64,000 nt of DNA from Dimorphilus gyrociliatus (taxonomy: Eukaryota > Annelida > Polychaeta > Dinophilidae): contig CAJFCJ010000027.1 of the NCBI GenBank assembly GCA_904063045.1, positions 188,501 through 252,500 on the forward strand, read 5' to 3'. Position numbers and translations under genes: made by a program. Position 1 is the stretch's first letter; every line of letters starts with the position of its first letter. Below, in pieces: positions 27,128-38,852 of this stretch. The notes beneath the pieces are model-generated. The model saw only the letters and a program-made list of their open reading frames with translations, had not been told where the DNA came from and did not search any database.

Positions 27128-27208
27128 CCATACACTTTATTCCTAAATCAAAATATTTCGATTTTTAGACATTTTTACTCTTCTTATAATTACTTAATAT
27201 CGCGACTG
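27128..27208 (-). repeat. Terminal inverted repeat, right end of Tc1-like element
   Basis: Mirror of 26550-26630, ending CGCGACTG followed by TA. The two ends match with scattered mismatches for about 65-80 bases. Confidence 0.88.
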
Positions 27209-27210
27209 TA

Positions 27211-30200
27211 TAGTATATACATACCTTTCTCTCTTCTATGTTGCGTGTAATCTGCATCTTTACCCTCTATTGCAGCTCGCTTGCCGTTTATTGTAAGTGT
27301 AACGTTCAGATTATTTAGAACATGTATATTATATTTTATCTATATATATATATATATAAAGATAGGAGAAGTGTCAACTAAGGCTATTCTTAATTAGCAA
27401 GTATGTTCTTTTCGCTAAACTAGTAGATAATAAGAGTAGGATCAAGAGAGATAGAAAATAGAAAGAGTAAAGAGATTTCTAAATTCTATCTTATTGTATA
27501 AAAAAAATGTGAAAACCGCAATATATTAAAGAAAAACCTCATCAAAAATATTTATTCATGAGAATTTTACCTTTATTAAATTAATGGAATCAGTTGAAAT
27601 TACAAGATTCCCTCCGAAAAATCTCGTTAGCAATTTCTATAAGCATCCTTTCTTCTATGTTAATGTTTATCCATTAACCTTAATCTCTGGTTATTTTTTA
27701 TGCTTTTCAATATTATTATTGTTATAATTGTTTGTATTTTGTCAAGAATTATGATAAAATTCGATAGCAAAGATATTTAATTCTTTTCCTTGGTATTATA
27801 GATAGAATAAAAGGATTTTAATCACTAAGGATTTGACAGATGAATCGAAATGTTACTAAAAGACATTAATGTAGGTTCTCTTGCTTTATTATTTATGCTT
27901 TAAGTGATATTTTTTAATATATATATATATATATATACATATATACATATCTACTCTCTATTTTACATACAAATTTATATATAGAACGATATAGCACCAG
28001 GGTATTACAATATAAAACCTATAAAAGCAAGTTTATGTATATTGTAAGAAAAAAATTTCTTTAGCTATTTTGTCTTTGTTCCTTCTAAAGTAGTATGGAA
28101 AAACTTGGAAAACATATTTCGTTTAGTTCATTTTTTCAGTTTAATTGTCTCTATTTTTACTTTTAATAACCATTAGTTTAGATCCTCTAGTCCAATTACT
28201 TTCAAATTCATACTACATACTCTTTTTTTCTCACACTCACTCGCATCCTACCATTTTCTTTTTTCTTTTATATATTTCTTTCTTTTATCTATTTTTCTCG
28301 CTTTCTCTCTCTCTCTCTCTTTTTCTCTCGCCGCTCTATTTCACTAATCCATCTATTCCTATTCTTGTTTTATTTTCTTTTCCATACTCTCTGGTATTCT
28401 CTCACTGTAGCTCATCCTTCCATTTTCTTTTATTGCTTGAAGTAGTTTTATATTGTTTTCTCTTTTATTGAATTTCTTTTGATGCTGTAACTTTGCGATT
28501 CATAGAAAAGCGTGGTTTTTCCAATAGACTAAGGCTTTATATTTATAAAGCTTTGTATTTATAAACGTTCTGCTCCTATTCATTTATTGACGTTTGATTC
28601 TCAAGGTGTTTCGTTCATCTTCACTCTTCCTCCCTAATGTGATATAGGCTATTGTTATAATTACTAGATTAGATCGCATTAAGTCGAAACTATGATTTTA
28701 CTTGGAAATATAATAAATAAATCCAAAGGTATTGTATACTATGGGCACTGTTTATTTATACAACGCTATAAAGTTTAATTAAAGCTGATTAAATGGATTA
28801 ATGATTAAAACAAAATGGAGATTAAAAGATAATAAGAGGAAAACATTTTAGAACGGTTACGTAACTCAAATCAGATTATAAGCCTATAGAGAGTGAACTA
28901 TCGAAAGGGAATATTGAATATTTGATTCATTTATTTTATTGATTGAACATTGAAGCAATTTTTATTTGATTTATCTTTTAACAAGACGTTTCGTTGCATC
29001 GAAGCTTTTAAGTGTTTGTTTAGCGTTCTTTAAAATCAAGCTTATACATCTTACAACTGCATACTAATTACAGTATAATAAGAATACTCTATTCAATGCT
29101 ATGTATACTTTGAACACTAAACATGGTCTACTTTAGAACTATAGAATTTGTAAAGTTTACGATTCATCGTATGTTCCCCTTATTGTCAGTATTTGAATTT
29201 TGCAGCTTCTACTAGCAGAATGCTTCTACATTTGAGCGTGTATTTTTTTGTGTAAAAAGTGAATAATTATTAATAGAAACTTAAAGGATGCTGAATGGAT
29301 AAAGTAATGCTTCATTCAGAGTATCAATTCTATTACTGTTAGGGCATATTTTTGTTTTTGACCTAAAATAATATATAGTGAAAGATTTTTTTTTCTATTT
29401 ATGCTTCCAAATATGGGTCTTATCGATTTTGTTTAAAGTATCCTAAAAATTGTTAATACTCATTCTATAGAATATACAGTATATATAACTTTTCATATAC
29501 AGTATTAACTGTATACTATATCAACTCTATCTGTAAGCCAGTTTTCCATAAGAGAAATGTCTATAAAGAAAAGACGACCGACTAAGAGAAATGGAAGAAA
29601 GGTGAATTGATTGTTAGAGCTGGAGAAATAAAACTAAAAGCAAATGAGAGAAAAAGTATAAAGTATACAAAAAAAATGAAGTATGTAAGAGAAGAGATTC
29701 TAATATATAGGAAGATACATAGACAAGAAAGCAGATAGTAACAGAAGGAGAGGAGAAACAGAATTAGCAATCGTTATTACTATAGTAATTCCAAATTATT
29801 TTCACCAAGTTTTCTATTCAATGGGAAGATTCAAATGAATTATATCACTAAAATTACAACAAATCCAAAATAAAATTTCTCCGCAAAGAAAGAATTGACT
29901 ATAGAAGACGAGTGTAGAAGGAGAGGAGAAGTAGGGTGAGGGAGGGGGGCGGAGAGAAGTAGAAGTGAGAGAGTTGTAAGAAAGGAAAAGAGAGAGTAGA
30001 TAGGGAGATAGAGAGGAAGGAGACGAGGGGGTGAGATGGGGAAATTAGATGTAATGACAAGAATCTATATATATATATATTTATATATATGCTTAGTATT
30101 TATTTACTTGTTTATTTTAGCTCGAAGGTAAACAGTTTGTTATAAATTTGTAAGAGTTTTAAAATGTTTATTGGTAGTTTTTTTTCAGTCCATTACGTGC

Positions 30201-31909
30201 AAATTCTGAGAAAACATTGACTTAATAATTAAAGAAGTAAGATCTAATAACAGTCTTTATAACACAGTATAGACTGTATATAAAAAGGAATGTTTTACAC
30301 GGCAAGTTCACGTATATACATATATGTATTCATAATATACATATCGAATGTGTAGTTTATATATATAAATGCTAACAATAATAATAACAGTAATTGAGCG
30401 TATATCTACTCTATCTCTGTCTATCTACCTATCTATCAATCTATCTATCTGCCCAGTATATCGGTGCATCCCTCCTTAAACTATTATGAAATTAGGGAAT
30501 GAAATAATAACAAATTTACATTCAAATAAGGAAAAAAATTAATTAAGGAAATATAAAGACTGTACGATTGATTAACAAATTAATCAATCTATTAGGTCTA
30601 AAATATTTCTTTACAAGCGAAATAATAATATAAAAGTCAAGTAGATTAACTTAGTAAACCTCTTATTATTTATATTTTGTCATAAAGGAAAAAGTTGTCC
30701 CAAATAATAACCATATAGACAAAGTAAAGCTAGTCAACACGCAAATCGCATTAGGCCGACTTAAATGTCAGACACATCTCTATTGAGGAAAACCACGAAA
30801 TTATAGCGGCTTTTTCTAATGTACATTGCCTACTTGCACCTGTTCCATTAAACAAGTCAGGTTTCTGCCCTATTAATTACCGCGTAGATGCTGATTGAAG
30901 CTCAAGCAGGACGTCGCTAAGCGTCACTTTATTGTCTTCACAAATTCCTTTTAAAATTGACGGACAATCTGCTAGATTTGTGCCAAACAAAAATATTCCT
31001 ACTAGATATAAAAATCGAAGCAACATGTCTAATAAGGTTACATAAATAGATATCATACATGATTAAAAATAGTAACCAGGTGTACTGAAGAAGATAAATA
31101 ACAGATTTAATCCTTCACGCGTGTCGACAGATTCTTTTTCGTCATTATTCTTTTAATCCAATAAGATTTTCTTTACTGTAAAAAAAAACTTATTCAAGCG
31201 AACCAAAGAAGATTTGGTTCAATTCTATTAAACTACTTTCTATCCTTTTTTCTTCCTATCCCTTTTAATTCTTACATACTCCCTCCCTTATTTCTTTCCC
31301 TTTGTCGTATTGTTGTCTGTATGCTTAATACGTAATACGTAAAACTCACAGCGAAATCCTATAAAGGTAGTTGTACGTGTATCTTTTACATATGTCTTTG
31401 AAGAGGAATAGACAAGCGGCTCTAAAAGCTATAATTATACACAGACTAAAATATTAATATAGATTTTCACCATCGTTCAACTAAACAGTTTTAATATCTG
31501 TAAAACTAAGAGAAACTATAAACTATGAAAGAGAGCTGTATTTTTTTTTTACCAAACTACGCTTGGGCTAGTCATGTAAGCGTAGACTTTCCAAGGACTG
31601 ATCATATCACAAAAGGATAATTTTGTAGTAAAGTACTCTTGAAAACATAAGCCGCTGATCTTATTGTGTTCCTTTGTGCGTTTGGTAATTATTTTTGCCA
31701 AAATATTCCAGTGCATAAGCAAAGAATTAACTATATTTTTCCCTCTTATCAATATTCTTATTGGTTGATTTCAATTTAAATCTCAATTCCGAACATAAAT
31801 TCATCACCGCACACCACATTTTTGTTGTTTTTTTTTTTAAAAGAAAACAACTCTAATGCCCCTTTATAATTACCTACTTATCCTTCAATTAACTACTATA
31901 TTGTGTATT

Positions 31910-31949
<40 letters not shown>

Positions 31950-32381
31950 TCGTACGATTTTCCAGTACGTCTCTTATGGGTGATATTGTCGCCTTAAGCG
32001 CCATCTAGGAGCATTGATGTAAATCTTTTGCTAAAGAGATTAAAGATTACGATACCTGTTTTAGAGTTGTACAAAAGAGTTATATTTAGCGAAACTAATA
32101 CTTAATAGATTAAAATAAATTCTTTGTCTTATTAGGAGTTTTTAGATAAAAAGAAAAATGTTTGATGTAATTTTCGAAGTCATAATAGACCTTTTTTCTT
32201 GCTAAACTACAACGTTATAAACTGTTATCTGTAGTCTTTTACAATGATTCTATAATAATTCTATATTAGAAAAGAGTCTATTAAAAAACAGTCATATCTC
32301 TTATCAGGGAAAAACGAGCGAGGAATAACAGCTTAGAAGTATACTCTCTGTATTTAGATTGGTAAATAGAGTAAAGATACT
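27211..32381. other. Intergenic, AT-rich, with one GC-richer island
   Basis: No gene is recognised. The stretch contains (AT)n near 27915-27940, CT-rich sequence near 28300-28330, a long purine-rich block at about 29580-30060, TCTA-type repeats at about 30411-30450 and (AC)n at 31919-31945. About 30725-30990 is a GC-richer island with varied sequence and homeodomain-like TTAATTA. It lacks a splice-bounded frame and is a candidate regulatory element. Frames at 28145-28471 and 29582-29770 are low-complexity translations. Confidence 0.5.
31919..31945. repeat. (AC)n microsatellite
   Basis: An uninterrupted AC run preceded by two ACAT units. Confidence 0.95.

Positions 32382-32409
<28 letters not shown>
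32382..32409. repeat. (AT)n microsatellite at a transposon edge
   Basis: A pure AT run that directly abuts the left end of the decayed Tc1/mariner element. A shorter AT run flanks its right end, so the element appears to have inserted into a TA-rich tract. Confidence 0.9.
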
Positions 32410-32410
<1 letters not shown>

Positions 32411-32413
<3 letters not shown>

Positions 32414-33526
32414 AATCTTCATAAAAATTGGAACACCTCGAATTTTGAATAGGCCAACATCTTAATAATCTTTTTCACTAAGAAAAAAGACTTTTTTTTA
32501 TTTTTTTTTCATAAAATGTTAGATTAAACTTTAATTTATATAAAATTTTCTTTCAAATAGGATTTGGGTAAGATTTTACATAATTTTTTGTTTGTTTATA
32601 GTAGGTACTGTTTTATTGACTATTTTTTCTTATTTGGCCGCGCTTCATAATAATTGGAACAGGAGAAAAAATGTTCATATTAGTCTTATTTTTGGATTTG
32701 ACTACCATCTTTTTCAATACATTGCCTGATCATATGCCCCATTCCATCATATAGACCTGGTAACAGCCCTGGCTACTCTTTTATAAGCTCAAAAGAGCAT
32801 TTTTAATTTTTTTCCATAATTCATCCTCAGATTTGAATTGTGGACCATCATATACCAGGTTTTTGGTGAGGTGCCATATGTTCTCAATTGGGCTGAGATC
32901 TGGGCTCTTTGCTGACCAATCAAGAGGGTGGATACCATTCATCTGATATCTTTTTTTCCTCAATCTCTTCAATAACAGGGAGAACATCTTCCACGATAAA
33001 ATGGCTATAGTTTTCACCATTAAGTTTTTTCGTTATCCTCCACAGCTCAAAGATACCATCAGATGTTATTAGCCCCCAGACCATTACTCCACCTCTGCCC
33101 ATATTTTTTGTCACCCTAAAGTCTTTTTTGCCATCTTTGGTTTAAGTATAAAAATGATCTGGCCCACTCAGTGAGAATCTAGCATCGTCACTGAATATTA
33201 CTTTAGACCAGTCTAGATTATCACTGATCATCTCAAGGCAGAAATTTTTTCTTCTCTTGCAATTTTTTTTTTGTGAGATCAGGTCTTTGTCTAACTCTCT
33301 TATACTGCTAACAGAAGAGGGTGCCAATCCTAAAGCTCTTGCTGTGGCCCGTAGTTTTCCTAAGTCATTGTATTTCTTGAATACAAGATCCCTAAGTCAA
33401 GTGAGTGTTCCAATAATTATGAAGTGCGGCCAAATAAAGAAAAAATTGATGAAAATTACCAAAAATATTTTGCTTATAATATTTAAATTAAAAATTTACG
33501 GTGTCCTAATTCTTATGAAGTTTACT
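32411..33526 (-). mobile_element. Decayed Tc1/mariner element with IR/DR-like ends
   Basis: The outer ends match in inverted orientation (AGTAAtCTTCATAAaAATTgGaACACC type, about 80 percent by eye) and sit in (AT)n, so the exact TA duplication is ambiguous. Each end holds two similar sites: an outer CTTCATAAxAATTxGxAC (32417-32434; complement at 33503-33520) and an inner CTTCATAATAATTGGAAC-like site (32643-32660; complement at 33407-33424). The inner sites share a longer TTGGCCGC flank. Paired repeats in each inverted end recall the IR/DR arrangement of some Tc1-like elements. The transposase between them is broken. Confidence 0.85.
32781..33393 (-). pseudogene. Tc1/mariner transposase, frameshifted and deleted
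   Basis: Pieces of one transposase read in order on the minus strand in changing frames. The first is an HTH-like segment (RATARALGLAPSSVSSIREL, about 33340-33290). It is followed by a catalytic segment with DWSKVIFSDDARFSLSG, which holds the first DDE aspartate. Then come GGVMVWGLITSDG (frame 33114-32920) and DWSAKSPDLSPIENIWHLTK (frame 33020-32781), the hallmark third block. The block that normally holds the second catalytic Asp (QDNAPCH-like) appears to be missing between EEIEEKK and MNGIHPLDW. The first DNA-binding subdomain and the linker before the catalytic domain are also reduced. The copy cannot encode an active enzyme. Confidence 0.88.
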
Positions 33527-35688
33527 ATATATATATATAGAGAGAGCGACTCGTATTTAAAATACCTCCACTTTCACCTAGTCTTAGAAAATTTAAATGT
33601 TCTTTTAAAACGGAGGAGAATGAGGAGGAAGAGCAGAAGAAACAGTTGTGGTAGGAGGATAATGAGGGGGAGGAACAAGGAACCGCAGCTCTCAACATTT
33701 TTAAATTACACTCTTTCTTTGAATCTGGTCAGCAAATGAAAAAACCCCTTCTAGGTAATCTTTCTTTAATAACGAGCAACTAAGTAAGATGATGACTAGT
33801 TCTCACTCTGAATTGTCGAGGTTTAGGATGAAATTAGAAACCTTTAATGCTTTTGTAATAGACTGTTATAAATAGTTAAGGAAATTGGAAATATTTATAA
33901 TAATAAACCAACTGAGAGACTTTATATCAGATTTTGGCATTTTTTTCATTCCTTTTTCTTTCTTTAGTTTTATATTAATGCAAGATTAAGCCGTCACGAA
34001 ACTTCCGGACCAGAAAAGTATCTCCCAGATTTTTTATGGTATCTTAGACAAGTTGAAAATAGTAATATACCAGATATATAGAAAAAGGAGACAGGGACAG
34101 AGAGAGAGAGAGTGAGGAAAGGAGATAGAAAGATAGCAAATAACAGTGAGAAAAGAAGAGAGACAGAAACAGTAAGAGAGATGTAAATATACAAGCTCTA
34201 ATTATAAGAGTAATATTTAATATACAGTTTGACATACCACATGTATGTTTTATATATATATATATATACCCCGCTTAGTGGCAGCTATCGCATGCAAGTA
34301 GTTAAAAATCAATGCCTTCTGACATTGTTTAGTTTGATTATATTTCATTTTAATTCACAGCTCTAGAGGTTTTTAGTTATAATATTTCCAAGGAATATCG
34401 TCGATTGCAACACAATCGTACATAAAATGATAAAAATATGACTTTTCACAGACAGATGACAAATTTGAGAGCTTTCTCCCATATTCCCTGCTTCTCATAG
34501 TCTTATGAGCTATATACATTTTCTCATTATAATGTTCCAGGTACGCTTACGATTATATTACGATGCTGGAAAGAAAAGACATATATATATATATAAGTAT
34601 ATACAATATATATACTCTATATATACAGTATATATTTTTATATTACGAAAAGAAAATCATTAATTTTCCGTCATTACTGTAAAAGAGAGAGAGATGGGAG
34701 AGATGGGAAAGAAGAGATTTCTTCAAATTCGATAGACGAATTCTCTATGAGAAAGTAAATAAATAAGTGAAAATCGCTGAGCCGTTACAAATGATCTATA
34801 GTCGATTAAAATTCATGGTACTTAATAACTAAGTGTAAAAGGTTATTTAGTTCAAAATTGAGGTTGATTGCCTGTTAGGAAGGAGTATGGCTTTATTCTT
34901 TAAATATCGTCAATTAATTCGTCTAATTCTCTTAGAGAAAGATTAAGTAAAGGAGAGATTTACTTAATTAGTTCATTTTTTAATTAATTTACTTTTTCTC
35001 TTCTTTCATTTAAAGGATTAAAATTTAAATCCTTTTCTCTATAATTCGCCTTTCTTTACATAAAGACAAAGTCTCACATTTCATTTATGAACGTATAAAT
35101 GATTATATCTACAGGCTTCAGAAAATGATCACACACGCATACCTATTCTCACAATAGAAGCACTTAATTATCCAAGGCTGCCAGAGAATTGTCCTAGCAA
35201 CAGTTCTCCTTATAAAATGCTATAGAATACCAAATAAAACACGAGAGTTTAACCAATAATTAAACGATCGACTTTGGTTTGTTCCGCCAAAGGAAAACAC
35301 CAAAAAGGATGTTCCATTGTTTATTTAATATACAGTCTATATACCGTCTATAATATACTCTATTGCCTTCTTTTATTCTCTTTTCTTATATGAACTAATA
35401 TCGAGTGGGAATAGAGCAAAATGTAAACCTAATGTTAAAAGATAAAGCCAAAAGGGGCAAGGAGTGCTTTGTCTGTTGTCCTTAAGATGCGAATACTTTG
35501 CGTAATTATATTCATATTAAGATCGACAGTTTGTCGCCTTTGCCTGCAAGCGTTGTTGAGTAGGCAAACGAAATATTCTCTGTGTTAATCATTTAATACT
35601 ATCCATTAGGATAAAAATAGACTGGCAGATTTCTTGTTTTATTTCTTTGGAAACTAATTAGAGAAATAAAGTGAGAAGAGAGATAATT

Positions 35689-35728
<40 letters not shown>

Positions 35729-37121
35729 AATATGCTATATACATCAATCGTATTATATAGGCGTATGTATATCCATATATACAATATACGTTTAACTATT
35801 GAACTATATATAAAATCTCACGAAAATAATCAGAGAAACGTTTAGGGAGGGAATTAGTCGAGGTAAGAAATTAAATTCTGAATTTACAATTCAATAAGTT
35901 GATACTACAAAAAAATATAATCTAGATAAATGAGAAGTGTTAAAAAAGAGAGAAGTGAGAGTTAGAATTAAGAATGAAGGATTTCAATAAGCCAACTTTG
36001 CTGAAACCTTAAAATACAATATTCCTATTTTTTTTTCAGTCATTACTTTTTCTTTGTCTCAATCAGTTGATTTTATTAAAAGTATAAAGAATTTATCAAT
36101 GAAAAACACGGTAGCGAAATATAGAAAGAGAGAATTTTTTTTCTTATCTTATTAGACTTTAGTGCATCTGCCATCTTTTAAGTACTTATCTATCTTTTTT
36201 TTTAATAAAGCGTGATTTATTTATAAAGGTAGATTGCTAAATTTTCTCTTCCACTCTCTTTCTTCTTCTTGTTTCTTAAGTTTAATCAATTTCAAAGTAC
36301 ATTTGTTATTTCCTTTTTTTTCCTTTAAACAGTTTAATATAAGCCTATATAGTGTATATGAATAGAGATAGCATGTATACTAGATGGTATTTATTGTCGA
36401 AGTAGTGGCGACAATAAATGCACGAGTTGTTATAACGAAGATCTGAAGGGCTTAAAACTAAAAGACATCACAAAGGTAAATTAAGGTCTCGGCTGCTAGA
36501 TGAAATTAGAGCAAACTGTATTTTAAAGGAAAACTTCAATAGGACATTAAAGCAAAATTATATTCTATATACCATAGTTTTATATGACAAAGAATTTATT
36601 CAATCGATAATGTTGCCAGTGCATGCATTCTTTATAGTATTTTTTAGAATGAAATGCTTTTTACCTTGATCCTATATGTTTAGGTAAATTTATCTAAGAA
36701 ACTTAGACGTAATCAATGGACTAATCCTTCATAAAAAGTAACGGTTTCACGCGTTGCTCTTTTTCTTTTTTCCTTTTTAATTTCTCTATTTTTGTGTTTT
36801 CTATGGCTTTGTTTTATTTTTGGTTCTTTGTATTCCATTTTATACATCTCTATATTTATCTTTTTAAATATTTATCCTTTATCCATCATTTCTAACATCC
36901 GTCCGTTCGTCTACTCTAGTTTTTCATTACATTTAACAACTCTGTAAACTTTGGACCTTTGCCCTTACAAAGCCATAAAGTCTTTTACGAAATATCTCTC
37001 TGGGACCCGACTTTTAGCTATAGAATCTACGTAATGTTTTGAAATTGAACAATACTGACTTACCATCTCTTTAGCGTAGTACATACAGTACATTTTATAT
37101 ATTTATGATTCGCTTTCTCAT
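33527..37121. other. Intergenic region upstream of the neuropeptide receptor
   Basis: No gene is recognised. A purine-rich tract lies at about 33610-33690, (GA)-rich sequence at about 34080-34180, and (AT)n at 34250-34268, about 34580-34640 and 35693-35725. About 35150-35330 is slightly GC-richer. The 5' UTR exon or promoter of the receptor at 37143 should lie somewhere here, but I cannot place it. Confidence 0.45.
35693..35725. repeat. (AT)n microsatellite
   Basis: An uninterrupted AT run of about 30 bases. Confidence 0.92.
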
Positions 37122-37142
37122 TATTTCTTTCTATTTCTGCAG
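37122..37142 (+). promoter_or_regulatory. Splice-acceptor-like tract directly before the receptor ATG
   Basis: TTATTTCTTTCTATTTCTGCAG ends exactly at the ATG of the receptor. This is a strong 3' splice site by sequence. It implies either that the coding exon is preceded by an intron (the protein might then begin in an upstream exon) or that a spliced leader is added here. Confidence 0.6.
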
Positions 37143-38312
37143 ATGACAGGGTTTAATATGACAAATACTGTTTATCCTCTAAACTCAACTAACGCAACAA
37201 ATTCAACAACACCGATGGTAATGTTACGGGAGACTTGGGTACGAGCCGTATTAATAACGCTATATGCTTTTGTCTTTATACTTGGTTTGTCGGGCAATAT
37301 TCTAGTGGTTTTTGTCGTTGTTCGTAACAGAACAATGCAAACAATTACCAATATTTTTATCAGCAATCTAGCAGTCAGCGACATTATGATGTGTTTACTT
37401 GCTGTACCATTTACCCCAATTTCCGCTTTGCTGGACGGCTGGGTATTTGGTCAAGCTCTTTGCCATCTTATTCCAATGGCTTTAGGAGTCTCTGTCTACG
37501 TATCAACTTTAACTTCAACGGCTATAGCTATTGATAGATATTTTGTAATAGTTCATCCATTCAAACCGCGTATGAGGAAGGGTGTTTGCCTTTTGTTAAT
37601 TGTAGCCATTTGGATAATATCAATATCTATATCATTGCCATTAGCTATTTATCAAACATTAGAGTGGGATTCAGATAATGATGCACCATCTTGTTTCGAA
37701 TCATGGCCAAAACAAAATGCGAGACAATTTTTTACAGTAACAAGTCTCGTTTTACAATATATTGTACCGTGTTCAGTTATAACGTACTGCTACGTGAATG
37801 TAAGTACGGTGTTGAGAGTAAGAGCTCAAGCAAGATCACAACATCGAAGATGCAGAGACAGGGACGAAATAGAAATAAAGAGGAAGAGGAGAACGAATAG
37901 AATGTTGATTGCTATGGTTTGCATATTTGTAGTGTGTTGGTTACCGTTAAATATTGTTCTCATCTTTACCGAATATAAAAGAACTCTTGATAATTGGGAG
38001 TACTATGAGCATCTTTTCTTATCGGCTCATGTCATTGCTATGTCATCAACAATTTATAATCCATTCCTTTACGCTTGGATGAATGAAAATTTTAAAAAGG
38101 AATTCAAGCAAGTAGTACCCGGTTTATTTTATATTTTTGGCCAAAGTTCCAGAGCCGGAAATGCTGCAACTGCTTCCCAGTATACAACTGTTGAGACTAC
38201 AGTAGTTGCCGCCAGAAATGGAAATTTAAAACCAAATGAAAATGACGCTGCCTTTGACTCTCAGACGGAAACTGTTGCTTTGAACGTGAGACCGAAAGAA
38301 GATGAGGATTGA
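37143..38312 (+). CDS. Neuropeptide receptor, class A GPCR (NPY / short NPF / PrRP-receptor group)
   Basis: A 389-aa seven-transmembrane receptor for an amidated neuropeptide, acting at the plasma membrane through G proteins. The N-terminal tail has four N-glycosylation sequons (N5, N14, N17, N20). TM helices lie at about 34-58, 70-95, 105-131, 147-170, 197-224, 252-276 and 290-312. Class A landmarks are all present: N52 in GN, LAVSD with D80, C107 and C184 for the TM3-ECL2 disulphide, DRY at 131-133, W157, P209 with Y217, CWLP at 265-268 and NPFLY at 306-310. Helix 8 reads NENFKKEF. VSVYVSTLTSTAIAIDRYFVIVHP and HVIAMSSTIYNPFLYAW place it in the NPY/sNPF/PrRP-receptor cluster, but I cannot separate these subfamilies by eye. 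The third intracellular loop is short and very basic (KRKRR). Coding is uninterrupted by introns. The start is the first ATG after a strong acceptor. Confidence 0.93.
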   Translation: MTGFNMTNTVYPLNSTNATNSTTPMVMLRETWVRAVLITLYAFVFILGLSGNILVVFVVVRNRTMQTITNIFISNLAVSDIMMCLLAVPFTPISALLDGWVFGQALCHLIPMALGVSVYVSTLTSTAIAIDRYFVIVHPFKPRMRKGVCLLLIVAIWIISISISLPLAIYQTLEWDSDNDAPSCFESWPKQNARQFFTVTSLVLQYIVPCSVITYCYVNVSTVLRVRAQARSQHRRCRDRDEIEIKRKRRTNRMLIAMVCIFVVCWLPLNIVLIFTEYKRTLDNWEYYEHLFLSAHVIAMSSTIYNPFLYAWMNENFKKEFKQVVPGLFYIFGQSSRAGNAATASQYTTVETTVVAARNGNLKPNENDAAFDSQTETVALNVRPKEDED

Positions 38313-38436
38313 ATGAGCTTTTTGCTTATATATATTTTTCATAATAGAGGAGTTAAAGTATGTATGGTTTAATACGGTGTCGAAGAAATAACAAAGGCTT
38401 ACTTTATCCTGAAAAGAGAGAAGAAGGGGAAGGGTA

Positions 38437-38442
38437 AATAAA
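38437..38442 (+). terminator. Candidate polyadenylation signal for the receptor gene
   Basis: AATAAA lies about 125 bp after the stop codon. Further AATAAA copies follow at about 38514-38530, so the site actually used is uncertain. Confidence 0.4.
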
Positions 38443-38671
38443 CGGCATTTTGAATTTAAATAGACAGAATTCTTTATTTCCCCTTGAATTGAAAACAAAA
38501 CAATCAAAGAAAAATAAATATAAATAAATAAACAATGAACTATTGCGTCAACAAAAGTTAACAGCAACGGAAAAGTGTTATTAATGCTACAACTTCTACA
38601 ACAACATCTACTATTATTTCTACTATTTCTACCATAGCTAAAAAAGACATGAATATCAGAAACCCTTATTG

Positions 38672-38728
38672 TATATATATATATATATAAATGTATATAT
38701 ACATATAGTGTATATATATAAATATCTA

Positions 38729-38765
<37 letters not shown>

Positions 38766-38852
38766 TATATGTATAAGTATAAATATGCTAACAGACACTC
38801 ACGTACATACATACATACATAGACAAATACACACACACACACACACACACAC
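38672..38852. repeat. Compound (AT)n, (TACA)n and (AC)n cluster
   Basis: Several AT runs separated by GTATAC-type steps, then five TACA units and about twelve AC units. Confidence 0.9.

Larger units (their letters stand above)
26550..27208 (-). mobile_element. Tc1-like transposon, internally deleted (659 bp)
   Basis: Both ends start CAGTCGCGATATTAAGTAAT reading inward and are flanked by TA dinucleotides at 26548-26549 and 27209-27210, the target duplication typical of Tc1/mariner. The inverted match runs about 65-80 bp with only scattered mismatches (for example AACAAGAG against AAGAAGAG, and ATATC against ATGTC). Full Tc1-like elements are about 1.2-1.7 kb, so this copy lacks most of the transposase and keeps only the N-terminal DNA-binding part. 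It would be mobile only in trans. The well-matched ends suggest it is not very old. Confidence 0.9.

Noticed and set aside
28145-28471. 108-codon plus-strand frame rich in Leu, Phe and Ser
   Set aside because: It is the translation of a CT/TTTC-rich tract. Hydrophobicity here is a by-product of pyrimidine repeats, not a membrane protein.
33257-33739. 160-codon plus-strand open frame
   Set aside because: It lies antisense to the Tc1/mariner transposase relic and its right inverted repeat, then enters a purine repeat. It is a shadow, not a gene.
38226-38798. 190-codon minus-strand open frame
   Set aside because: It runs through compound AT repeats and antisense to the receptor C-terminus, and the translation is low-complexity Ile/Tyr/Ser.
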